Assembly: GCA_022826515.1 (NCBI GenBank)
Contig: JAJDUT010000067.1
Location: forward strand, 1 to 44,667
Length of the DNA stretch: 44,667 nucleotides
Direction of reading: 5' to 3'
Source: Candidatus Latescibacterota bacterium
Lineage (GTDB): Bacteria > Latescibacterota > UBA2968 > UBA8231
Both the position numbers and the translations under genes were made by a program. Positions 24,019 through 32,214 of this stretch are shown here, one piece after another (positions within the stretch are counted from its first letter, which is position 1; each line of letters opens with the position of its first letter). The notes under the pieces were generated by a model, which did not search any database, was not told where the DNA came from, and saw nothing but the letters and a program-made list of their open reading frames with translations.

Positions 24019-26739
24019 ATGAGAATGTCGCACAGTGCTGTCTTACTGACGCTGGGCCTCCTAATCGGCATCGCGGATCAGGCTCGCGCACAAACCTACG
24101 GTAACCGTCTGGGTGTCCAGAGAGGGGGGCGCACCACCTTTGAGCCACAGGGAGCGGGTGTGCTCTTTGACGCTTTGGACCCGGCGGTGCGCCGCTGGTA
24201 CATCCCGCAGGAACTCTACAACGAGTACCGGTGGCAGCAGTGGGAGTACTCCAACTACGCCCGCCAGCACTACCAGCGCTATGTCGATACCGCGCTCGAA
24301 GGCGACTACTTCTACGACTTCTTCGGCAACTTTGTCGGTCGCGGCTGGCTCATCTACAACAACGACCAGCGCCAACCCCTGCAGAAAGGCAACCAACTCT
24401 TCAAAGACGATCGCTTTCGCAGTTGGTTCAGCAACGTAGTAATCGCCTCCGACGCCAAAGGCCAGTACCACTATGCACTAACCATTGCCAACGGCCTGCG
24501 CACCACCCTGACGCCGATGACCTTCTCCAAACCGGATTTCGATGGCGTTCAATTCGACATCGCCACTGATAAGTACATGCTCACCGCCCTCTATTCGCGG
24601 CTGAGCGAGTCGGGCGGATCCTCGACTTTTGCCGAGGGCATCAATCGCACCAACAACACGTCCTTGATGGGAGGGCGTACCACGGTCCAGATTGGTGATT
24701 TTACCACCTTGGGCTTCACTTTCGTCAACGCCCACCAGTCCAACACCCTCACCGAAGGCTTTGGCGGCAATCCTCTCACTGGGGAACTGACCGTTGACCA
24801 GAAGGCCGAGGCGATCGCTTGGATCGAAGTTCTGCTCAGCGACGATTCACCCGCCGACAACGAGGGCGGGGCCGCCTTCTTCCCCGCCGGGTCCGATATC
24901 ATTATTACTTACCTCGACGGAACCCAAGTGCGCGGCAAGGAAATAGGTTTCGAGCCGATCATCGAAGGCGGATTCCCACAAGAGGGCTTCATCTCGGCCG
25001 ACGGCAACGAGCAGATCCGCTTGCGCTACGACTTCAATCGCAGCGACTACCTGCTCACAGCCCCCCAAGACAAGACCCAGATCCGCAAAGTCCAGTTCGA
25101 CTTGGTGTTGGGCAACGACTACAAGGTGCAGGTCACCTCCAACCGCCAAACCGGCCGCAATGAAGACCCCGTCTTCCTGCTAATGGCCCGCGCCGAGGGC
25201 AACGTCAAGGACAACACCAACCTTAGAGTGGTCTCCTTTGAATACGGCCTACCAACCGCCACCTCGATCTTTGGTTTCACCACCGAATTCAACGACATCA
25301 AGGGATTCAATTTCTACGGCGAATTCGACAACAGTCGGGTTTACCGCAAGTACCCCTATCCGAGTAACGACCAAGGCAACACCGACCACAATACCTCGTC
25401 GGGCACCTCCAACAAGCCCTCAGCCAATGCGTGGATGGCCAATCTGTCGAAGGTGGCCTATCCCTTTTTCTTATTTGGCGAGGTCTTCTACATGGATCCG
25501 GACTACGCCACCACCGTGTACGTCGCCGAACAGGACGGGTTTATCGATTATTCCTCTGGCTATTTTGAGAACGGCGCTCCGGGCAATATCGAACGCTTCT
25601 TAGTCGATTTTGTCGAGGACAATGACGACCAAGACCGGGTCCCCGATTGGGGCCGCAACGACGCGCTGGTCACCGATCCAGCGGTCTTTCCCGGCTGGGA
25701 CGAAAACAACGACTTCATCCCCGACTACAACCAAAACGACAACGGCCGGGTGATCAACCTGATCCCCGACTACGAAGAGCCTTTCCTGCGGCAGCACGTC
25801 GAACGACCGGAGTTCCTCTACGGCATTGACGCCAACAACAACACTTGGATTGATCGCTTTGAAAACGACAACCGCCCCGACTTTCCCTACCAGCGCGATC
25901 ATCGCGGCTTCAACGTCTATGTCGGCGCTCACCTCGCGCCGCAATTGCGCCTCACTGTGGGGCATCTGCGCGACGAACTCATCACCTCTGACCAGCGCAA
26001 CTACACCTACTATGGCATGTTGACTCTGGATATCGATCACGCTCGCTGGGGTCGTCTGCGGGTCATGGAAATAACCAAGAGCATCAAGGACGACATTGCC
26101 GACGACCTCCTCCAGTGGAATAATCGCAATACCTTGCGCGACGACCGCAATGTCGAAGTTATTGATCCAATGCTTGGGCGCGACACCTGGTACAATGGTT
26201 TCTTCATCGGCCATACCTATACGCCCATCGCCGACTTGACCATCAAAAACTTACTCAAATACGACCTCTGGCATCAGCGTCTCGATAGCTCCGCGCGCAC
26301 TTCCTTTGGCCTCGATCCCAACGAGTTCTTCTTCGGCTTCGTCAACAAGGCCGAGTATCTCCGCGAGATCGGCACTCTGCGGCTTATGCCGCGCTGGAAG
26401 AGCGAGTTTCGCCGCCAGACCTACGACCTATTCTCGCGCTTGGGGCGCAAGGAACTGACCGAGATTTTCGGACTCATTGCCGAGGTGCCCTTTCTCCGCA
26501 GTACTACTTTTGCCGGCGGCGTCGAATACGTGCTCTTCCGCGACTTGGATGACGACATCAACAACTTCCAGTCTTTTATCTCAGCTACCCAGATTTCCAA
26601 CGTGGCCGAGTACCAAGGATACGTGCTGACGACCCAGGTGGGCCTGAAATTCGACGTGCGCGACTTTCAGGATCCCGGGCTGAAGACTCGGACCATCACC
26701 GAAGGTTTTATCACGGTTTACGCCGGTCTGGGCATTTGA
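24019..26739 (+). CDS. Predicted outer-membrane beta-barrel protein with calcium-loop-like acidic repeats
   Basis: 906 residues from the ATG at 24019, chosen because GAGG lies about ten bases upstream and a good signal peptide then opens the protein (cleavage near ARAQTYG). An earlier ATG at 23962 would bury that signal and overlap the terminator. The protein is rich in Tyr, Trp and Phe and in alternating polar/apolar strands (for example FRSWFSNVVIAS, LRLTVGHLRDEL, YTYYGMLTLDI), as in large outer-membrane barrels. In the middle (about 545-635) are acidic loops resembling thrombospondin-3 calcium motifs: NDDQDRVPDWGRND, DENNDFIPDYNQNDN, DANNNTWIDRFENDN. I cannot assign it to a named family. 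It ends just before the GT39-like gene, suggesting co-expression. Confidence 0.7.
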   Translation: MRMSHSAVLLTLGLLIGIADQARAQTYGNRLGVQRGGRTTFEPQGAGVLFDALDPAVRRWYIPQELYNEYRWQQWEYSNYARQHYQRYVDTALEGDYFYDFFGNFVGRGWLIYNNDQRQPLQKGNQLFKDDRFRSWFSNVVIASDAKGQYHYALTIANGLRTTLTPMTFSKPDFDGVQFDIATDKYMLTALYSRLSESGGSSTFAEGINRTNNTSLMGGRTTVQIGDFTTLGFTFVNAHQSNTLTEGFGGNPLTGELTVDQKAEAIAWIEVLLSDDSPADNEGGAAFFPAGSDIIITYLDGTQVRGKEIGFEPIIEGGFPQEGFISADGNEQIRLRYDFNRSDYLLTAPQDKTQIRKVQFDLVLGNDYKVQVTSNRQTGRNEDPVFLLMARAEGNVKDNTNLRVVSFEYGLPTATSIFGFTTEFNDIKGFNFYGEFDNSRVYRKYPYPSNDQGNTDHNTSSGTSNKPSANAWMANLSKVAYPFFLFGEVFYMDPDYATTVYVAEQDGFIDYSSGYFENGAPGNIERFLVDFVEDNDDQDRVPDWGRNDALVTDPAVFPGWDENNDFIPDYNQNDNGRVINLIPDYEEPFLRQHVERPEFLYGIDANNNTWIDRFENDNRPDFPYQRDHRGFNVYVGAHLAPQLRLTVGHLRDELITSDQRNYTYYGMLTLDIDHARWGRLRVMEITKSIKDDIADDLLQWNNRNTLRDDRNVEVIDPMLGRDTWYNGFFIGHTYTPIADLTIKNLLKYDLWHQRLDSSARTSFGLDPNEFFFGFVNKAEYLREIGTLRLMPRWKSEFRRQTYDLFSRLGRKELTEIFGLIAEVPFLRSTTFAGGVEYVLFRDLDDDINNFQSFISATQISNVAEYQGYVLTTQVGLKFDVRDFQDPGLKTRTITEGFITVYAGLGI

Positions 26740-26748
26740 TTGAGTGCG

Positions 26749-28992
26749 ATGGGGCGATCGGGCTGGCTGGTCGGAGGGTTGCTCTGGCTCGCGGCGTTGG
26801 GGGTGCGCCTCCTCTATATAGAGCAAAGCCAGACAAGCCCTTTTTTTGACTATCCACTGGTCGATGCAAGAACCTACGCGGACGCCGCAGAACGCATGGG
26901 TGTGCAGGGGCACTGGGGCGGCGGGGACGCCCCCTTCTGGCAACCGCCGCTCTATCCTTACTTCCTAGGGTTTCTCTACGCGCTCTTCACCCCTGGCTAC
27001 TATCTACCCCGCCTCGTCCAAGCTGCCATTAGCGCCTGCAACTGCGTCCTACTTTACCTGCTCGGGCGTCGCCTGTTTTCTCCCGGCCTAGGGCTTGCCG
27101 CAGCCATTGCAGCAGCACTCTACGGCCCTTTGGTCTTCTTCGTGGGTGAATTCCTGCCGCCTCCCCTAGCCCTTTTCTTTAATCTACTGATCCTGTTGAC
27201 CCTGCCTTGGGCCATGGCCGGTCGTCCGCGTCGGCTCTTAGTCCCCGGTTTCTGTCTGGGCTTGGCCGCCCTTGCCGTGGCCAATATCCTGCTCTTTCTG
27301 CCCGCGGCCTTGCTCTGGGTGATTGTCGTGCGCCGTGCGTTGCCGTGGCCACGGCGCTTGTTAAATGCTCTGCCCTTGCTGCTGGGGGCCTCGTTGGTCA
27401 TCGCTCCCGTCACTCTGCGCAATTACCTGATAGGCGACGACTTGGTGCTGATTTCCTCCAACGGGGGAATCAATTTCTACCTAGGGAACAACGCCAACTA
27501 CGAGGAGACAATTCGCATCCCACCCGGTCCAGCGTGGCGCGCCTTAGTCAGCCAACCCCGAACCGAAGCCGGGCTTACTCGGGCCTCGGACCAATCAGAC
27601 TATTTCTTTGCCCGAGCTTGGGACTTTATCAGCGCAGAGCCAAATGCATGGCTTCTGCTCCTGCTTCGCAAGACCTATCTCTTCTGGCACGGCGACGAGA
27701 TAGGCCGCAACCAGGACCTTTACTACGCTCGCAACTTCTCCCCCTTGCTATCGCTGCTATTGTGGAAGGCGACCATCGCCTTCCCCTTTGGGGTCGTGGC
27801 ACCGCTGGCCTTGCTGGGTATAGGGCTAGTGTGCTACAATCGGGGGCAACGCCGTGCGGAAATGTACCTTTTACTCCTCTACATCGCCGTCTATTCACTA
27901 TCCGTCATCTTATTCTTTCCGACCGCGCGCTACCGCCTGCCGATTGTACCGCCCCTGCTGCTTTTTGCCGCCTATGCCGTCAGCACTCTCTATTATCTTG
28001 GACGCGAACGCGCCGGTGCGAAGCTGGCTTGGACCGGAGGCGCACTTGTAGCCCTTTTAGTGGCCTGCAACTTCCGCGTCGGTCCAATGAACATGGCCGG
28101 TGACGCCGAAACCTTGCATCGGCTGGGCTTTGTCTATCAGCAAAAGGGCTTGCCGGCCAATGCTATCGCCGCCTATGAACAGGCTCTCGCTCTCGACCCG
28201 GAGATCCGCGAGGCTCGTTTCAATCTCGGGGCCTTGTACGCACGGCGGGGCCGCTACGACCGGGCCATCGCCGCCTACCAAGATTTTGTCGTCCGCTATC
28301 CAGACTACCCCGAAGCCCGCTATGCTTTGGGCAATGCCCTCCTGCACGCCGGTCGCTACCCGGAAGCAATCGTCCAATACGAAAAACTGCTCGACGCGGC
28401 TGCGGCACCAGAGCGAAAAGCAGTACAGGAGCGGCTGGCCTACGCCCATATCCAACTCGACCAACTCGACGCGGCTGCCGCCCTCTATCGCGACCTCGTC
28501 GTCCAAGCCCCCGACTCGTTGCGCTTCCGCTACCAGTTGGGTCAGTTAACAGAAGCCTTGGGTCAGCAGGGCCTAGCTCGACGCGAGTATGCGGCGATCC
28601 TCCAGCGCGACTCCACTCACGCCGAAGCTGGTCTCCGTCTAGCCCACCTACTCTTGGCCTCCGATGAGTCCACCGCGGCCGAGGTCCAGCTCAAACGCTT
28701 GGTCGCTGCCCATCCCCATTTGGTGGCACCCCGCTGGCTTCTGGCCACCCACCATGCGACTCAGCACGAAGGCACCAAGGCCCTAGCGCAGGCGCAAGCC
28801 ATCCTCGAGATAGAACCTGGCCACGTGCAGGCCAACCGGATGGTCGGCCATCTGCAGGTAATCCAAGGCGACACGTTGGCAGGAGTAAAAAACCTAGATC
28901 GCTTCAAGAAGTACTACGTGGAAGAGCGCCAGCAAGCGATCCTCGAGGCGCTCAAGGACCAATGGCGTCAACAGCTCAAAGGAATGTTTTGA
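26749..28992 (+). CDS. GT39-like (PMT/ArnT-type) GT-C glycosyltransferase with C-terminal TPRs
   Basis: About 747 residues. The first 440 contain around ten hydrophobic segments. The early loop has VDARTYADAAERM and FWQPPLYPYFLGFLYALF, typical of GT39/PMT_2 (dolichyl- or undecaprenyl-phosphate sugar transferases acting on proteins or lipid A). Later loops include NYLIGDDLVLISSNGGINFYLGNN. The C-terminal 300 residues are TPRs (NAIAAYEQALALDPEIREARFNLGALYARRGRYDRA and on). I chose ATG 26749; a TTG at 26740, directly after the barrel stop codon, is the alternative, and neither has a strong ribosome-binding site. Coupling to the barrel gene is likely. It is the third GT-C-plus-TPR protein in 20 kb and converges on the 28997 gene with 4 bp between. 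Confidence 0.83.
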   Translation: MGRSGWLVGGLLWLAALGVRLLYIEQSQTSPFFDYPLVDARTYADAAERMGVQGHWGGGDAPFWQPPLYPYFLGFLYALFTPGYYLPRLVQAAISACNCVLLYLLGRRLFSPGLGLAAAIAAALYGPLVFFVGEFLPPPLALFFNLLILLTLPWAMAGRPRRLLVPGFCLGLAALAVANILLFLPAALLWVIVVRRALPWPRRLLNALPLLLGASLVIAPVTLRNYLIGDDLVLISSNGGINFYLGNNANYEETIRIPPGPAWRALVSQPRTEAGLTRASDQSDYFFARAWDFISAEPNAWLLLLLRKTYLFWHGDEIGRNQDLYYARNFSPLLSLLLWKATIAFPFGVVAPLALLGIGLVCYNRGQRRAEMYLLLLYIAVYSLSVILFFPTARYRLPIVPPLLLFAAYAVSTLYYLGRERAGAKLAWTGGALVALLVACNFRVGPMNMAGDAETLHRLGFVYQQKGLPANAIAAYEQALALDPEIREARFNLGALYARRGRYDRAIAAYQDFVVRYPDYPEARYALGNALLHAGRYPEAIVQYEKLLDAAAAPERKAVQERLAYAHIQLDQLDAAAALYRDLVVQAPDSLRFRYQLGQLTEALGQQGLARREYAAILQRDSTHAEAGLRLAHLLLASDESTAAEVQLKRLVAAHPHLVAPRWLLATHHATQHEGTKALAQAQAILEIEPGHVQANRMVGHLQVIQGDTLAGVKNLDRFKKYYVEERQQAILEALKDQWRQQLKGMF

Positions 28993-28996
28993 CGAT

Positions 28997-31975
28997 TTAG
29001 TAGGCCACCGCTACCGGTACTGCCCGCCGATTGGCTTTTGAATCCCCTTTGACTTCTATGTAAATCAGGTAGATCCCTGGCGGCACCACTGAACCTCCTT
29101 GGACGCGCCCGTCCCAAGATAGCTCAGGTCGAGAGGTTCGGTCGTAGCGTCCACTTAGGTCGGCACCCTCGTAAATCGTATGCACCAAGCGCCCGCTCAA
29201 GTCGAAGACTTGTATCTGCACCTTGGCTGCGCGCGTTACGGCCACTATGTCATAGCGCAGCGCTAGCTGATCGTTGATCCCATCCCCGTTGGGCGTGAAG
29301 GGATTGGGCTCCAAGGCGAAAGACCCGACTAGGCTGCCCTCGGTAATGCCCGGACTCAGCACCGTGATGCCCGAAGCCGTCGGCAGGTCTCCCTCGCCCA
29401 ACAACGCGGCGTTCCCCGGTGTGATCCGCTGGATGCTTCCGGGCTGAGAGGAGAGAATAGCTTGGCCTCGGAACAGCGTACTATAGAGCAGTACCTGCCC
29501 GCGGAAGTAGATTTTCAACAGTCGTTCGCTCCCACCTTCCGCCGGCTCAATCCGGGGAAAGCGGACGATAAAATTGCGATCCGTTATGGTTTGGATGGCA
29601 AAGGTGTCCCCCGCTGCTGAGACCGTCGAATAGGGCAACTGCTGCATTTGGCCTTCCTCAGTCCGCACCATCGGCACGCCTCGCTGGTCGAGGATCACAT
29701 CGGCGTTTAATACTTGCTCTGCAACGGTATCCGAACCATCCACAATCTCGATCCGGTCAATTCCCAACACCCGCGTGGGCGTCCGAATTTCAAAGGTGTC
29801 GAATCCCTTGACTCCCTCGATGTTCATCAGTGCCCGCACGGCATAAGTGAAATTCACCGATTCGGAGACCTCCACTTCGCGCGGATAGATCTCGGCGATC
29901 AGATCGTCGGCGATGGGAGGTCGCAGATACTCAATTGACAATTGCTCGACGAGCTTGGTCGCGTCGATATCGTCGTTGAGAAAGTCAATCGCAAACTGGA
30001 TATAGCGCCGTGGTCCGGGTGAGATAATCGGGGTCCCACCTTCTCGGTCCCCGCGCAAGTAGGGTGCCGACCACGGGCTCCAGTTTTCTAGATCTTCTCC
30101 GATCTCTCCCTTGTCCCATACCCGAGGCGGCGAGGCCTCTAAGTCGGGCGCTAGGCTTAAGTACTCGTCGCGGGCTAGCTGTGCTTCTAGATCTATCAGC
30201 GAGGTGGATCGCTCGTCTTCGCCGATGCGCTGCACGTCTCTGCGGTAGTAGAGCAATGGGTCGGGATCGTTCCCCGTGCGGGTACGGACTAGGATCTGCG
30301 ATGGCTCGCCGACCGTTGGTTTGGCGGCCACCCGCTTGCCAGCCGTCTGGCCGGGGTAGCGAATGATGTCCCCGGTGGTATTATCGCGACAGGCTGTCTG
30401 AAAGCACATCCACACCGTGGTATAACCCTGGCCGGGAAGGTAGAGCGAAGCGGTATCGCACTCACCCCAGTCGTCAGGTACATCCGCGGCGGTGGAAAAG
30501 GTGTCGCGTTGAGTCGTACAGTCTTGATTTAACGCCTCGTCGAGACCAGCGACGGTGCCACTGCGGAGGTCAATAAGGCGCGCTTGCCAGCTAATGTTGC
30601 CCCATGTGGCCGGCCCCCCCAGATCGTACACGTGGGAGACGTAGCGGCTACTGCCGATAAAACCTTGTCCATATACTTCTAATTCGTCGATCTCATAGGG
30701 GAAAGACGAAGTGGATTTGATGCGCACGAAGCGCACTGGACGGGCCGGCTGCACTTGCACATCTACTACTTGGTCTTCGTTTCCGGTACTGCGCAGCAAA
30801 ATTTTGAAGTCCTCGAGCTGCGGAACCAGCCGGCCCGTGCCGTCCAGGACCAAGTCTTGGCCATCGTGGAGCAGCAGTTCAAACTGGCGGATAAAATCGT
30901 TCTGGAAGGGATACTGAGGCGCGCTCTGCACGGTGTTGCGCGGGTAAAAGCGGATGCGATTGACCCCGATCGGACTGCCCAAATCCAGCACGATAAAGGT
31001 ACCTAATGCGCCAAAAATCCCCTTGCGCGAGAAGGCATCTTCAGCCCCTCCGGGCGCGATCAGTTCCAACAAGGTCGCCTCCAAGTCGGCTGCTGCCACA
31101 TCCTTAATCGCTGGTGCGGTGATCCGCCCACCCCACCCCAGTGCCCGCTGGGCCACGTTCTCTCCCCGGGCCACGTGGTCTGGGCTTAGTCCCACCGGCA
31201 GTACCACCGGGTCGGCACCTTCAGGCAGCTTCAGCCCTTGCTGGATCGCGCGCCGGGCGACCAGCTTGCCCCCCCCCGCCTGTAGCCTGCCCGGCCTACT
31301 CGTCTGGTCACCAGTAGTTAGGTTGCGACAGATCGTCTGGTAACAATCGGCCCGTATGCCGTTTTGGAAAATCGTCTCGCAATCACCCCAATCGTCGGTG
31401 ATATCAGTGGTCGAATCAAAGCGCCGGCTCTCTTCGCGGCACTCCAGATTGGGGTCGTCGGCCTCCGTCTCTCCTGCTTCTTGGAGGACCACCTGCGTCG
31501 AACGGATTGCGTCAACCGCTGCCTCCACTGTGTTCATTGCCTCATCCAGCGTCATCTCTGGAGCAAAATCCACCAAAATCACCGACAAAAATCCCTGCGC
31601 TGTCGTCCCAATCTGCGTCACTCCCTCCAGTGGCTCGATCTGGTCGAGCAACAACTGCTCAACCAAGGCCAGTTGTCCCGCTAGCAACTCGGGCTCGGCA
31701 TCGACCACGGTCTTGACCAATACGCGCGGCGTTACAACCTGTAGGTTGCTCAAGTCAATCAGGTTGCCCGGCACATTGCCGACCTCAGTAAATTGCCGGT
31801 TTACCTTGTATTCAGGTAGGATCGAAACCAGATCGTCGCGAGTAGTCTCGCCCGTCCAAGAGACGTTCCCGCCGATGCCGACCCGCAGGGTGTCTAAAGC
31901 CGCCGTCGGCAGGACATATAGCACAGTTGCTAACGCTGCGAGCAGCATCGAACGAAGATAGTTGGCAAAGTTCAT
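28997..31975 (-). CDS. Large exported protein: discoidin-like domain, duplicated Cys module, C-terminal FlgD-Ig domain
   Basis: 992 residues with a signal peptide (cleavage near PTAALD, 23-28). The N-terminal 60-160 region is mostly helical. A four-cysteine module (179-229: C179, C199, C211, C216, with DDWGDC and TTGD) recurs at 486-542 (C486, C506, C524, C529). A discoidin-like segment FIVLDLGSPIGVNRIRFYPRN lies at about 327-347. ILVRTRTGNDPDPLLYY (561-577), SPGPRRYIQF (652-661) and IAEIYPREVEVSE (693-705) are shared with its two paralogues. The FlgD-Ig domain has EPNPFTPNGDGIND (889-902), VFDLSGR (923-929), ELSWDGR and PPGIYLIYIEV, ending PVAVAY. Probably a surface-displayed binding protein. 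It lies divergent to the DUF6785-like membrane gene across 239 bp and has no strong Shine-Dalgarno sequence. Confidence 0.85.
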   Translation of the reverse strand: MNFANYLRSMLLAALATVLYVLPTAALDTLRVGIGGNVSWTGETTRDDLVSILPEYKVNRQFTEVGNVPGNLIDLSNLQVVTPRVLVKTVVDAEPELLAGQLALVEQLLLDQIEPLEGVTQIGTTAQGFLSVILVDFAPEMTLDEAMNTVEAAVDAIRSTQVVLQEAGETEADDPNLECREESRRFDSTTDITDDWGDCETIFQNGIRADCYQTICRNLTTGDQTSRPGRLQAGGGKLVARRAIQQGLKLPEGADPVVLPVGLSPDHVARGENVAQRALGWGGRITAPAIKDVAAADLEATLLELIAPGGAEDAFSRKGIFGALGTFIVLDLGSPIGVNRIRFYPRNTVQSAPQYPFQNDFIRQFELLLHDGQDLVLDGTGRLVPQLEDFKILLRSTGNEDQVVDVQVQPARPVRFVRIKSTSSFPYEIDELEVYGQGFIGSSRYVSHVYDLGGPATWGNISWQARLIDLRSGTVAGLDEALNQDCTTQRDTFSTAADVPDDWGECDTASLYLPGQGYTTVWMCFQTACRDNTTGDIIRYPGQTAGKRVAAKPTVGEPSQILVRTRTGNDPDPLLYYRRDVQRIGEDERSTSLIDLEAQLARDEYLSLAPDLEASPPRVWDKGEIGEDLENWSPWSAPYLRGDREGGTPIISPGPRRYIQFAIDFLNDDIDATKLVEQLSIEYLRPPIADDLIAEIYPREVEVSESVNFTYAVRALMNIEGVKGFDTFEIRTPTRVLGIDRIEIVDGSDTVAEQVLNADVILDQRGVPMVRTEEGQMQQLPYSTVSAAGDTFAIQTITDRNFIVRFPRIEPAEGGSERLLKIYFRGQVLLYSTLFRGQAILSSQPGSIQRITPGNAALLGEGDLPTASGITVLSPGITEGSLVGSFALEPNPFTPNGDGINDQLALRYDIVAVTRAAKVQIQVFDLSGRLVHTIYEGADLSGRYDRTSRPELSWDGRVQGGSVVPPGIYLIYIEVKGDSKANRRAVPVAVAY

Positions 31976-32111
31976 GTAGCGTTCACCCGGTTTGCCTAGC
32001 GCACATGGGCTGAGGTGCTCTTGTAATGTAAGAAAAAACTAGACGGCACATTTATATAATTTTGCTCTCGCTGCGAAACTGCTGGCTCGACCAACTCCCT
32101 GTCCAAATCGT

Positions 32112-32133
32112 CGGAGACGCATCCTCGTCTCCG
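32112..32133. promoter_or_regulatory. Perfect inverted repeat between divergent genes (possible operator)
   Basis: CGGAGACG (32112-32119) and CGTCTCCG (32126-32133) form an 8-bp perfect dyad around CATCCT. It ends 13 bases upstream of the -35 box of the rightward promoter at 32147, a typical place for a regulator site. A hairpin role is also possible; there is no T-run for termination. Confidence 0.4.
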
Positions 32134-32146
32134 CTGGCCTAATTTA

Positions 32147-32176
32147 TTGACACTACCCTAGGGCAAGGGATATTCT
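32147..32176 (+). promoter_or_regulatory. Sigma70-like promoter for the DUF6785-like membrane protein
   Basis: A consensus -35 box TTGACA (32147-32152), an 18-base spacer and TATTCT (32171-32176). Transcription would start near 32183, about 32 bases before the ATG at 32215. Confidence 0.6.
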
Positions 32177-32214
32177 ATCCCCATCCAGCAGATGCAGCTA
32201 ACGACCTGTCTATT

